From contig NZ_CP152052.1 of NCBI RefSeq assembly GCF_038637725.1, positions 3,417,001-3,481,000 on the forward strand: DNA of 64,000 nucleotides, in the 5' to 3' direction. Shown piece after piece: positions 46,101-54,704 of the stretch. The first letter of the stretch is position 1, and each line of letters begins with the position of its first letter. The position numbers were made by a program, and so were the translations under genes. The stretch comes from Psychrobacillus sp. FSL H8-0483. GTDB lineage: Bacteria; Bacillota; Bacilli; Bacillales_A; Planococcaceae. The notes under the pieces are model-generated. The model was given only the letters and a program-made list of their open reading frames with translations, made no database searches and was not told the origin of the DNA.

Positions 46101-46757
46101 GTGAAACTGTTTCAAGTAAGAAAAGGGCAATTTGTATATTATAAGAATGAATTACACAGGGTTTATTCAGTAAAAGCGATGTATAGACAATCTGTTCATC
46201 TTATGAGGCTGAGGGATTTAACACAGCATTTAAGTAGTGCGGCGGAAGTAGAAAAATACCACCCAAAGGAACTAGATAGCTTTATTTTCAATAAAAATGT
46301 GTATACCCTGAGCAAAGATAGAAAAGCTGAGGAAGGGGATTTCATTTTAATTACAAACCCAAATCCCGATTACCTCGATCATTATTCATTAAATGAAATT
46401 GAAGTAGTTGCCACAGTTGAAAACAAAGGGGTTATCACAAATAAATCTAACGGAATTAGGCATCATGAGTATTTATTGATGGTTCCTGGTCGCCATGAAC
46501 ACAGTAACCCCATTGAATATCGAGATATTCAAAACATTGATGAAAGCAACTTAAAAGAACAATCAGATGTTAATAATGACATGCTACCAACAATAGGCGA
46601 CGTGTATAGAAAAAATGACCAGGATGATTTAATGGAAGCAATGGTAGTCGGCATAAAAAACAATATGATATTTCTAGGAGGCGGATTAGAGTTACCGGAT
46701 GAAGATTTAATGAACACTGAAAAATGGGAGTTTCTTTATAATCTTCTTGATAAATGA
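46101..46757 (+). CDS. Unknown protein upstream of opuD
   Basis: 218-residue soluble protein I do not recognise. It is beta-rich at the N-terminus (VKLFQVRKGQFVYYKNELHR) and near the end (DLMEAMVVGIKNNMIFLGGGLELP), with repeated small-barrel-like pieces. I chose GTG at 46101, ten bases after GGAGGG. It precedes the betaine transporter by 82 bases in the same orientation, so they may be co-transcribed. No signal peptide or membrane segment. Confidence 0.72.
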   Translation: MKLFQVRKGQFVYYKNELHRVYSVKAMYRQSVHLMRLRDLTQHLSSAAEVEKYHPKELDSFIFNKNVYTLSKDRKAEEGDFILITNPNPDYLDHYSLNEIEVVATVENKGVITNKSNGIRHHEYLLMVPGRHEHSNPIEYRDIQNIDESNLKEQSDVNNDMLPTIGDVYRKNDQDDLMEAMVVGIKNNMIFLGGGLELPDEDLMNTEKWEFLYNLLDK

Positions 46758-46839
46758 TTTCTGATTTCGCCTTCACATTTGGAAATTTTTACATTATTAG
46801 TCTTCTCAATTATTCACACATATCCTGTTGGAGGTTTCC

Positions 46840-48363
46840 ATGAATGCTAACAAGCTAAAAGAAAACAGTGTCTTTATCATCTCACTTATACTGACCCTTA
46901 TCTTTATTGCATGGGGGGTCTTTTTCACAGACCTTCTTACAAAAGTTACGAACGCCATTTATACCACATCAATTGATTACCTTGGATGGGTATATATTGG
47001 TGCCACCCTTTTCTTTGTAATTTTCTCCATCTACTTACTGTTTTCTAAGTATGGTCATATTCGGTTAGGTAAAACTACAGACCGACCTGATTTCAATACC
47101 GCATCCTGGCTAGCAATGTTGTTTGGGGCAGGGATGGGAATTGGGATTGTTTATTGGAGTGTTGCTGAACCAGTCACTCACTACACGAAACCCCCATATG
47201 GAGAAGCCTATACCACTGATGCAGCTAATGTCGCCATGCAATATACCTTTTTTCATTGGGGCCTACATCCATGGGCGATTTATACCGTTATCGGATTAGC
47301 TCTTGCCCTCTGTCAATATAACAAAAAACTACCTGCAGCCATAAGTTCTGTTTTCTATCCGTTGCTGAAGGATAAAATTTATGGACCTATTGGTAAAACG
47401 ATTGACATTCTGTCTGTATTTGCAACTGTCTTTGGCATTGCAACATCTCTTGGTCTTGGAGCCTTACAAGTTACTGCCGGGATGCATTCTATATTCGGTG
47501 TTCCCAATACGCTAATTGTTCAACTGATTGTTATTGTTGTGGCTACAGTAATTTTCCTCATTTCGATTAACACTGGCTTGGAGAAAGGAATTCAATACTT
47601 ATCTAACGCTGCAATGATCATATCGGTTGCAATTTTGTTGCTAATATTAATGGTCGGACCAACTTTGACGATTATTAAAATTTTTTTTAATACGACTGGG
47701 CTCTATATCAATGATTTTATCCATATGAGTTTAAGGATGAGACCATTTGGTCAAGGAGAATGGATTGCATCATGGACATTATTTTATTGGGCATGGTGGA
47801 TTGCTTGGGCACCGTTTGTAGGTATGTTTATAGCCCGAATATCGAGGGGAAGAACGGTAAAAGAGTTTATTATAGGCGTGTTGATAGTTCCGACACTTGG
47901 AACATGTTTATGGATGTCTATCTTCGGTGGCTCCGCGCTTGATCTTGTTATCAACTCAGAAAACCATGAATTGGCAAAATATATTGCAGATAACGTCTCA
48001 TTGGCTATTTTTACATTCTTTGATTATCTTCCACTAAGTTCTATATTAAGTCTAATGGGATTTGCTCTCGTAGCTATTTATTACGTAACTGTTGCAGATA
48101 CATCTACCTTTGTATTAGGTATGTTGAGTGAAGGGGGAACATTAAATCCTTCCAATAAAATCAAAATGACATGGGGCATTATTCAATCTGCAGTTGCAGC
48201 AGTCTTACTCTTATCTGGTGGATTAACCGTATTGCAAACAGCATCTATTGCAGCTGCCTTTCCATTTGCCATTATTATGATCTTCATGTGTTACTCCTTA
48301 CTAAAAGGACTAAATAGTGAATTGGAAGTACAAGCAAGGAAAAAGAAAGTCAAAGAATATTGA
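46840..48363 (+). CDS. opuD: BCCT-family glycine betaine transporter
   Basis: 507-residue betaine/carnitine/choline transporter with 12 helices, closest in layout to OpuD. Key regions: GAGMGIGIVYWSVAEPVTHY, the substrate-site helix FFHWGLHPWAIY and WWIAWAPFVGMFIARISRGRT. It imports glycine betaine with Na+ for osmoprotection. I chose ATG at 46840 behind GGAGG. A terminator (TAGGCTTGATTCT hairpin, 48369-48401) follows. Confidence 0.92.
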   Translation: MNANKLKENSVFIISLILTLIFIAWGVFFTDLLTKVTNAIYTTSIDYLGWVYIGATLFFVIFSIYLLFSKYGHIRLGKTTDRPDFNTASWLAMLFGAGMGIGIVYWSVAEPVTHYTKPPYGEAYTTDAANVAMQYTFFHWGLHPWAIYTVIGLALALCQYNKKLPAAISSVFYPLLKDKIYGPIGKTIDILSVFATVFGIATSLGLGALQVTAGMHSIFGVPNTLIVQLIVIVVATVIFLISINTGLEKGIQYLSNAAMIISVAILLLILMVGPTLTIIKIFFNTTGLYINDFIHMSLRMRPFGQGEWIASWTLFYWAWWIAWAPFVGMFIARISRGRTVKEFIIGVLIVPTLGTCLWMSIFGGSALDLVINSENHELAKYIADNVSLAIFTFFDYLPLSSILSLMGFALVAIYYVTVADTSTFVLGMLSEGGTLNPSNKIKMTWGIIQSAVAAVLLLSGGLTVLQTASIAAAFPFAIIMIFMCYSLLKGLNSELEVQARKKKVKEY

Positions 48364-48368
48364 ATAAT

Positions 48369-48408
48369 TAGGCTTGATTCTGTTTCAATAGAACCAAGCC
48401 TATTTTCT
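48369..48408 (+). terminator. Terminator of opuD
   Basis: TAGGCTTGATTCT/AGAACCAAGCCTA stem (minor mismatch) followed by a long T-rich tract. Confidence 0.85.
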
Positions 48409-48466
48409 TTTTATTTTTTTCAATCCTCCAGTCCTGATTATTTTTTGGATAAAGAACCTCCGTTTC
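48409..48466 (-). pseudogene. Fragment of an nrnB-like gene
   Basis: Reads ETEVLYPKNNQDWRIEKNKK on the minus strand, nearly the same as LLYQKNNQDWMIEKNK of the intact nrnB at 50570-51760, and is also alike in DNA. Only this short piece remains. Confidence 0.6.
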
Positions 48467-48601
48467 ATAGTGATTAACACAAATTTGATAGGATCTATAA
48501 AAAATAGGTAAACAATCGGTTTCATTTGACTATTCTTAAACATAAGATGTTAGGGTGAGTGGTTGTTATCTACTCAATAAATATTATTGGAGAGTGATTC
48601 A

Positions 48602-50248
48602 ATGGCGGGAAGATCGAAACTTATTGTGGAAGTAGTTCCATTTGGACCTGACCAAGAAACAATAAATCAATTAAGAAGTATCTGTGACAATCATCCTTCT
48701 ATCCAACCATTTTTATGTGGAACCAGGCATCTGTTGCTATCGTTTGAATTGCTTGATCTTGAGGATATTCCAGGAAACAAATCCATAACTCCCCCGAAAA
48801 GTTCTAAACCTACACCTCCAAGTAATTTTTTAGCCACATACTATGACTACACCAACAATCGTACAGTAATAGCCACTGGACCCATTCATGATCCTGGATG
48901 TATCAGTGCCTCCCAGTTAGACTCGCAGCCGTTGCCAAGTACTGAGGAGTTTGAGTTAGCTGTAAATATTGTTCGAGATCACCCTGAGCTCGGCTGCTTA
49001 ATTCGAGAAAATCTTGTGCTTCCTTACAGTGCAATGCCAGCACTAATCGATACAGAGCTTCCAGACGGCCGTATTGAAAGGACCCTTGCGGTTGGACTTC
49101 TCCCTGTTGAGGAAGATTCAGAGGATAGAACACAGAATGACGGAGAACTTTCACATCAAATTGTCGGAGTTAATATGATTAGACGTGAAGTAATCATATA
49201 TGAAACTGGTGCACCGCCGTTTTCAACAGCAAGTGATCAAATCTGTGAGCCCCCGCCTGATGCCAATCAACCTACGGCAAGAAGAGGAACTTTGGGCCAA
49301 TACCAAGTAAGAGTGTTGCAAGGTGATACTGAGGTATGGAGTTTCCTTGCAGTGAGACCGGCTGCTTCTTCAGGTATAGTTGGTTCAGGTATCGAACTTC
49401 GAGATGTGCTGTATCGTGGAAAAAAAGTATTATCCCGTGCTCATGTACCAATCCTTAATGTTCGCTACGATAATGATGTTTGCGGCCCTTACCGTGATTG
49501 GCAGTGGAAGGAAGGTAGGTTTGAAGCTATTGGAACAGATATTGCGCCCGGATTCCGTATGTGCTCCACTCCTGCACGAACCATACTTGATACTGGCTCT
49601 GATACTGGTAACTTTTTCGGTGTAGCTATCTATGTGGATGGGGAAGAAATAGTATTAGTTAGTGAATTGGAAGCCGGCTGGTATCGATATATTAGTGAAT
49701 GGCGTCTCCACAAAAATGGTACGATTCGCCCACGATTTGGATTTAGTGCAATAGCCAATTCGTGTACATGCAACCCTCATACTCACCACGTATATTGGAG
49801 ATTTGATTTTGATATTCGGACTGCGGGTAACAACTTTGTACAAGAGATTAACGAACGGCCAAGTACTGGAACTTCGATTTTCCGAACTATGAATTACGAA
49901 ATTAGAAGGTCCCGTGATTCTTTTCATAATAGACAATGGCTAATTTCTAACAAATCAACGGGTGAAGGATATACTTTGATCCCAGGTAAGAACGATGGTT
50001 CAGCAGATAGTTTTGGAGTTGGGGATGTATGGCTTCTTCGCTACCGTAGTACTGAGTTAGATGATGGACAGGGTTTCACAACAGATTTAAATAAAGCAAG
50101 AGCTAATTTAGACAAATTCATTAATAAGGAGAATATTAACGGACAGGATATAGTGGTTTGGTATGCAGCACATTTCAGACATGATGAAACAAGTGGAGAG
50201 GACGTTGCGCACATTCTTGGTCCAGAATTAAAACCTCGAAACTGGTAG
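48602..50248 (+). CDS. Copper amine oxidase-like protein with altered cofactor motif
   Basis: 548-residue protein. The C-terminal two thirds align with copper amine oxidases: CGPYRDW around D299 matches the catalytic-base region, H393-x-H395 in NPHTHHVYWRFDFDI matches HxH of the copper site, and H527 in DIVVWYAAHFRHD matches the third ligand. The tyrosine that becomes topaquinone is kept (Y361), but the motif is GWYRYISEW instead of GNYDYIFDW: the flanking Asn and Asp are replaced by Trp and Arg. Cofactor formation is therefore uncertain. No signal peptide. I chose ATG at 48602 behind GGAGAG. No partner genes. Confidence 0.78.
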   Translation: MAGRSKLIVEVVPFGPDQETINQLRSICDNHPSIQPFLCGTRHLLLSFELLDLEDIPGNKSITPPKSSKPTPPSNFLATYYDYTNNRTVIATGPIHDPGCISASQLDSQPLPSTEEFELAVNIVRDHPELGCLIRENLVLPYSAMPALIDTELPDGRIERTLAVGLLPVEEDSEDRTQNDGELSHQIVGVNMIRREVIIYETGAPPFSTASDQICEPPPDANQPTARRGTLGQYQVRVLQGDTEVWSFLAVRPAASSGIVGSGIELRDVLYRGKKVLSRAHVPILNVRYDNDVCGPYRDWQWKEGRFEAIGTDIAPGFRMCSTPARTILDTGSDTGNFFGVAIYVDGEEIVLVSELEAGWYRYISEWRLHKNGTIRPRFGFSAIANSCTCNPHTHHVYWRFDFDIRTAGNNFVQEINERPSTGTSIFRTMNYEIRRSRDSFHNRQWLISNKSTGEGYTLIPGKNDGSADSFGVGDVWLLRYRSTELDDGQGFTTDLNKARANLDKFINKENINGQDIVVWYAAHFRHDETSGEDVAHILGPELKPRNW

Positions 50249-50422
50249 TGATCGATAAATATCTGATAGTATTTAGCTAATTTAAAACTGGAAAAAGTAG
50301 GGCAGTTCAGCAATGACTGCCTTCTTTCAGAGGATGCTCTTGCTCCTTTACTCCTATACAATGGATAAGCTATTGTGCAGGAGTTAGGTGCGGATTTGTG
50401 TTTAAATAAAGCAAAAAAAAGT
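50249..50422. other. Intergenic stretch
   Basis: A short hairpin AGTAGGGCAGTCATTGCTGAACTGCC-like region lies near 50297-50330 (GGCAGT/ACTGCC). No gene is seen up to the MITE-like element. Confidence 0.4.
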
Positions 50423-50516
50423 GCAGTCCAGTACCCATAAATTGAAGCAGGTGTAGAAATAATACATTGGTAAAGGGACCATCTCTCAGTCACTATATGA
50501 CTTTAGGGACAGCCCC
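50423..50516. mobile_element. MITE-like element, copy M3 (internally deleted, inverted)
   Basis: The right end TTTAGGGACAGCCCC and the left part CCCATAAATTGAAGCAGGTG are those of M1 in reverse. The GC-rich core is gone. Confidence 0.65.
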
Positions 50517-50569
50517 TTACTCCAACCATGCTATTGTTTCACAGAGTGTGTAAGTAACATAGATCAACA
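50517..50569 (-). repeat. Decayed gene-end repeat
   Basis: ACTCCAACCATGCTATTG...CAGAGTGTG belongs to the same set as 53258, 58440, 59238 and 61350. Confidence 0.5.
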
Positions 50570-51760
50570 CTAGTCATGCTGACTATCTTTTTTCACCTCA
50601 TTCATTAAATACTCTACAAACAAATCATCCCTCACCAACCATGCTTCATAAGTTCTTTTAATAAATCGTTCGCCTTCATCAAAACTTGGAAAGGTTTGTT
50701 CCATTTCGGTTTTATTTTTTTCAATCATCCAGTCCTGATTGTTCTTTTGATAAAGAAGAAAAACGTTTTCACTTTTATTTTTATACAGAGAACCGAATGA
50801 AGAATGTTTTAAATTATATCGATTCCTTTTCGCATCTTCCTGTATTGGCTCCAAATGGAATGTTTCCACTATAAACTGCTGGTAAGCGTCTTTTGTTAAA
50901 GAACAACCTGATGCTTTCTGATGTCCCCCACCACCGAAATGTCCTGCAATTTCAGAAACATCGATATGATCATGAATGGTACGAAATGAGATTCTTTTTC
51001 CACCCATTATTAATATTGCGATGTAGTCCAGATGTGGATATTCTTTCCCTAGCTCATTTCCTAGCTCTGAATGATACGATTCTGCATGCACGATTCCAAC
51101 GATATGGTCCCCTACTTCTGCTTGTACAATCTCTCTTTTTTTCCGACGAATATATCGTTCAATCTTGTCTTCTTCCATGTTCAGTATTTTCTTTTCGAAT
51201 TCATCAAAATCAAAATGTTCACTTGAACGAAGTCTTTCCATCATCTTTTCTTCAAATTCTTCCATCGATACTAAAAAGAAGAGTGCGTTAAGTGAATGAG
51301 CTTGGTGGTTCTCGTTCTTCTCCCATTCCCATGTATCATACTGCCTAACTAACTCTACAAATTCTGTTATAGCATCTAATGGTTCCAACAGTTCATGTGT
51401 AACCAAATATTCATATAATAATGAGGTAGCAGACGTTAATTTACCTTCATTATCTTCCACTAAAACATATCCCCACTCATAATCATTCAAATGTAAAGCA
51501 GTTTTGTGGTGATCAAGTAGTTGGATTTTCCCTTTTGCATGATAAAAATCGTTGAGCCTTTTTTCATTTTCTTCATTCGGAGACAAATCAGTAATAAATA
51601 AAAACGTATCTGGAGGATCATGTTCCAAAAAGAATTCAATCTCTCGATTAAGAGACGATACCGAATTATATCGCACCTTCACTTGCTTACCGAAAGCAAG
51701 TTTTGCTAAAATGCCACATCCTACCCCATCTAAATCATTATGAGACAATAATTTATACAT
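50570..51760 (-). CDS. nrnB: NanoRNase NrnB (DHH phosphoesterase)
   Basis: 396-residue DHH-DHHA1 protein like B. subtilis NrnB (YngD), which degrades 2-5 nt RNA oligomers. Motifs: LSHNDLDGVGCG (first Asp cluster), ITDLSPNEEN, LLDHHKTA (DHH motif) and the DHHA1 loop GHFGGGGHQKASG. All metal ligands look intact. I chose the second of two adjacent ATGs (51760), eight bases after GAGG; 51763 is the alternative. Monocistronic. Confidence 0.92.
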   Translation of the reverse strand: MYKLLSHNDLDGVGCGILAKLAFGKQVKVRYNSVSSLNREIEFFLEHDPPDTFLFITDLSPNEENEKRLNDFYHAKGKIQLLDHHKTALHLNDYEWGYVLVEDNEGKLTSATSLLYEYLVTHELLEPLDAITEFVELVRQYDTWEWEKNENHQAHSLNALFFLVSMEEFEEKMMERLRSSEHFDFDEFEKKILNMEEDKIERYIRRKKREIVQAEVGDHIVGIVHAESYHSELGNELGKEYPHLDYIAILIMGGKRISFRTIHDHIDVSEIAGHFGGGGHQKASGCSLTKDAYQQFIVETFHLEPIQEDAKRNRYNLKHSSFGSLYKNKSENVFLLYQKNNQDWMIEKNKTEMEQTFPSFDEGERFIKRTYEAWLVRDDLFVEYLMNEVKKDSQHD

Positions 51761-51999
51761 CATCTTCACCTCAAAAGTAGTATGGCTTTTATATGTCAAA
51801 CTTATTGATAGTAACTGTTGCTTTATACTTAATCAATGGACAAAGTTAAGAGTAGCAAGCAAATCAATTGATTAAAAATCTAAATTTTAATCCTAAAATA
51901 AATTAATTTTAGATATTAACAGGTCAACTATTGCAATTCCATAAGAAAACAGGTACTATTTCTATAATTAAATAATCACTTATTTCAAGAACTTTTGAA

Positions 52000-52176
52000 G
52001 TAAGGATAGAGGCGCAAAGACCATCAGTACACAAATGGAGGATAATGAGATCCTAGGACAATTGTCGAAAGGGGAATTTGCCGAAGCGGAAAGAATCTCA
52101 TTTTTCTTGAAGCTGGTTCTGTTGTTGAATAAACACTTAATTGTCATATAGGAAACTGTATGGAGGGCTATCTTAC
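52000..52176 (+). promoter_or_regulatory. Lysine riboswitch (L box)
   Basis: P1 is GTAAGGATAG/CTATCTTAC. The core contains GATAGAGGCGC, AGTA, GAAAGGGGA, GCCGAAGC, GCTGG, TTGAATAAA and GGAGGGCTATC in the same order as the B. subtilis lysC leader. It precedes a terminator and dapA. Bases 51800-52000 upstream are AT-rich without a clear promoter. Confidence 0.97.
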
Positions 52177-52202
52177 GCAAAGAAATAATTTATTGTTTCT
52201 AA

Positions 52203-52232
52203 TGCAACAACGAGCCCTCGTTGTTGCTTTTT
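52203..52232 (+). terminator. Lysine riboswitch terminator
   Basis: Perfect stem GCAACAACGAG/CTCGTTGTTGC with TTTTTT, between aptamer and dapA. Confidence 0.92.
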
Positions 52233-52299
52233 TGCGTTAATTTACTAACTGCCCTTCTCCCTCTGTTTTTAATAAAAAAATATAGGATGTGGAGAAGTA

Positions 52300-53166
52300 A
52301 TGAATTTCGGACAAATTTTAACTGCTATGGTGACTCCTTTTGATGAACATGAGGAGATTGATTTCCAAGCTACAAGAAACTTAATCAATTATTTAATCGC
52401 TAATGGAACAGAAGGTTTAGTGGTTTCTGGTACAACAGGAGAGTCTCCAACGCTAACAGAAGAAGAAAAGGTCGAGTTATTCAAATTTACAGTGGAAGTA
52501 GTAAATGGAAGAATTCCGGTAATTGCTGGTACTGGATCGTACAACACAAAAGAATCAATGAAATTAACAAAACTTGCGGAAGATGCAGGTGTCGATGGCA
52601 TTATGCTCGTTGCCCCATACTATAGCAAACCATCACAAGAAGGATTATATCAACACTTTAGGACAATTGCGGAGGTCACATCTTTACCGATTATGCTATA
52701 TAATATTCCCGGACGCAGTGTTGTCAACATGTCAGTTGAAACAGTCATTCGTCTTTCCAAAATACCAAATATTGTATCCATTAAAGAAGCAAGCGGTAAT
52801 TTAGATATAATGGCCGAAATTATTGATCATACACCGGAAGATTTTTCATTGTACAGCGGGGATGATGGTTTAACGATTCCAGTGTTATCAATAGGCGGAA
52901 CAGGTGTCATCTCAGTAGCGTCCCATGTCATAGGGAATGAAATGCAAGCGATGATTAAAAATTTCAAAATTGGTAATATCCAAGAGGCAGCTAAGGAACA
53001 TCGTAGACTACTACCAATAATGAAAGCACTATTTGCTGCTCCAAATCCAACGCCTGTAAAAGCAGCTTTAAATTTAAAAGGCGTCCCTGTCGGTGGTGTC
53101 CGCTTACCTATGGTTCCTTTAAACGATGAACAACTTAGCGCACTGCAGCAAGTACTAAATGTATAA
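52300..53166 (+). CDS. dapA: 4-hydroxy-tetrahydrodipicolinate synthase
   Basis: 288-residue aldolase-fold enzyme that condenses pyruvate with aspartate semialdehyde, the first committed step to diaminopimelate and lysine. K162 (IKEASG) forms the Schiff base, Y134 lies in YNIPGR, and GTTGESPTL binds substrate. Full length. Controlled by the lysine riboswitch directly upstream, so lysine represses it. Monocistronic here, apart from asd or dapB. Confidence 0.96.
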   Translation: MNFGQILTAMVTPFDEHEEIDFQATRNLINYLIANGTEGLVVSGTTGESPTLTEEEKVELFKFTVEVVNGRIPVIAGTGSYNTKESMKLTKLAEDAGVDGIMLVAPYYSKPSQEGLYQHFRTIAEVTSLPIMLYNIPGRSVVNMSVETVIRLSKIPNIVSIKEASGNLDIMAEIIDHTPEDFSLYSGDDGLTIPVLSIGGTGVISVASHVIGNEMQAMIKNFKIGNIQEAAKEHRRLLPIMKALFAAPNPTPVKAALNLKGVPVGGVRLPMVPLNDEQLSALQQVLNV

Positions 53167-53211
53167 GAGTAAAATTTAACAGTGCCTATACAAAAGATAT
53201 GTTTTTACAAG

Positions 53212-53247
53212 AAGAGCGAATTCCAGATTGAATGGGAATTCGCTCTT
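53212..53247 (+). terminator. Terminator of dapA
   Basis: GAAGAGCGAATTCC/GGAATTCGCTCTTC perfect stem with a 9-base loop. Confidence 0.85.
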
Positions 53248-53257
53248 CCATATTTAT

Positions 53258-53300
53258 TCGAACTCCAACCAAGCAACTACCTCGCAATGAGCCTGGTGCT
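53258..53300 (-). repeat. Decayed gene-end repeat
   Basis: On the minus strand it reads AHCEVVAWLEFE-stop; alike to 59238-59285 (THCEVFAWLELEE-stop) and 61350-61440. Confidence 0.5.
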
Positions 53301-53323
53301 GAGTTATTAATTCTTATTCAAGA

Positions 53324-53392
53324 AAAAATACGTTATCCCGCCCTTATAGGAGTGGGAAACCTATACTGAAACACGTAAAACTATAACGTATT
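53324..53392 (-). terminator. Terminator of the LLM gene
   Basis: AAATACGTTAT (53327-53337) pairs with ATAACGTATTT, with an inner hairpin CCCACTCCTATAAGGGCGGG; T-rich on the minus side. It overlaps the gene end. Confidence 0.65.
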
Positions 53393-54442
53393 TTCCGTTT
53401 CAGCTTCCCATCGGTTAATTTCATCTCTTACGATCGGCGCAACTTCTGTTCCTAATAGCTCTATAGCTTTTAACACATCTTCATGTGGCATTGAACCGAC
53501 TGGTACGTGGAGCATAAAACGTGTAATGCCAACATTTTTACGAAGGAAAATGATTTTTTCCGCTACTGTAGATACGTCACCTACGTACAAAGCACCTTCT
53601 AAACTACTCGCTTCATCAAAAGTTTTACGCGTATATGGTCCCCAACCGCGTTCTTTTGCTAAAACATTCATTACCTGCGCAGTAGGTGGGAAAAATTTCT
53701 CTTTTGCACTCACTGTTGTCTCGCCTACAAAGCCATGAGAATGAGAAGCTACCTTTAGCTTCGTAACGTCATGGCCAGCCTGTTTTGCTGCTCGTTTATA
53801 TAGGTCAACGATGGGAGCAAACTGTAATGGGCTTCCACCAATAATCGCTAGAACAAGAGGTAGCCCGAGAACGCCTGCACGAACGGCAGATTGTGGTGTT
53901 CCACCGCTTGCAATCCAGACAGGGATCGGCTCCTGAACAGGACGAGGATAGATTCCTAAATTATTAATAGATGGGCGATGTTTTCCACTCCATGACACTT
54001 TTTCTGATTCTCTAATTTTCAATAATAAATCCAATTTCTCATCGAATAACTCATTATAATCTTGTAAGTCATAACCAAATAGAGGGAATGATTCAATAAA
54101 CGAACCTCTACCTGCCATGATTTCTGCACGTCCATTTGAAATGGCATCAACTGTTGAAAACTCTTGGTATAAACGTACTGGATCGTCGGATGATAATACA
54201 GAAACGGCACTAGTCAACTTAATTTGTTTCGTTTGTGATGCAGCTGCAGCAAGCAATACTGCTGGCGCAGAACATGCAAAATCTTCGCGATGATGTTCTC
54301 CTACACCAAAGACATCCAATCCTACCTTATCCGCTAACACAATCTCCTCCACAACTTCACGTATACGTTCCGCGTGGCTTATCACTTTACCAGTTTGAAC
54401 ATCTGGCGTTGTTTCTACAAACGTCGTTATACCAATTTCCAT
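53381..54442 (-). CDS. Luciferase-like (LLM) flavin monooxygenase
   Basis: 353-residue flavin-dependent oxidoreductase of the luciferase superfamily, a different clade from the one at 12805. Features: GLDVFGVGEHHREDFACSAPAVLLAA, then GRAEIMAGRGSF and PVWIASGGTPQSA. Many relatives are annotated as alkanal or F420-like monooxygenases, but the substrate is unknown. I chose the second of two adjacent ATGs, eight bases after GGAGG. Stands alone. Confidence 0.87.
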   Translation of the reverse strand: MEIGITTFVETTPDVQTGKVISHAERIREVVEEIVLADKVGLDVFGVGEHHREDFACSAPAVLLAAAASQTKQIKLTSAVSVLSSDDPVRLYQEFSTVDAISNGRAEIMAGRGSFIESFPLFGYDLQDYNELFDEKLDLLLKIRESEKVSWSGKHRPSINNLGIYPRPVQEPIPVWIASGGTPQSAVRAGVLGLPLVLAIIGGSPLQFAPIVDLYKRAAKQAGHDVTKLKVASHSHGFVGETTVSAKEKFFPPTAQVMNVLAKERGWGPYTRKTFDEASSLEGALYVGDVSTVAEKIIFLRKNVGITRFMLHVPVGSMPHEDVLKAIELLGTEVAPIVRDEINRWEAETENTL

Positions 54443-54562
54443 CATAATTGCCTCCTCATTTACATAAGCTCTGGATTTATCTAAACATAGTTAAATCATA
54501 CATTTTTAATAAATGATTCTCAATATCCGTGATTTTATTGCTACAAGGATAATCGAAAAATA

Positions 54563-54597
54563 AAAAGCCTCTTTCCGAAGAAAGAGGCTTTTTAAAA
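54563..54597 (-). terminator. Terminator of the ABC exporter operon
   Basis: AAAAAGCCTCTTTC/GAAAGAGGCTTTTT perfect stem. Confidence 0.85.
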
Positions 54598-54624
54598 TAA
54601 ACTTAGCTATTATCTCTGGTAAAC

Positions 54625-54658
54625 AATCATGTTGTTACCTGCCGAAAACCCGCTCGCT
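54625..54658. repeat. Fragment of class-2 extragenic repeat (inverted)
   Basis: CATGTTGTTACCTGCCGAAA is the complement of the right end of 6885-7120. Nothing else is seen in 54598-54704. Confidence 0.55.
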
Positions 54659-54704
54659 TAAGAAAGTCCTACCATACGTGTGTAATGAGCGCATGGTTCT
54701 GTTT

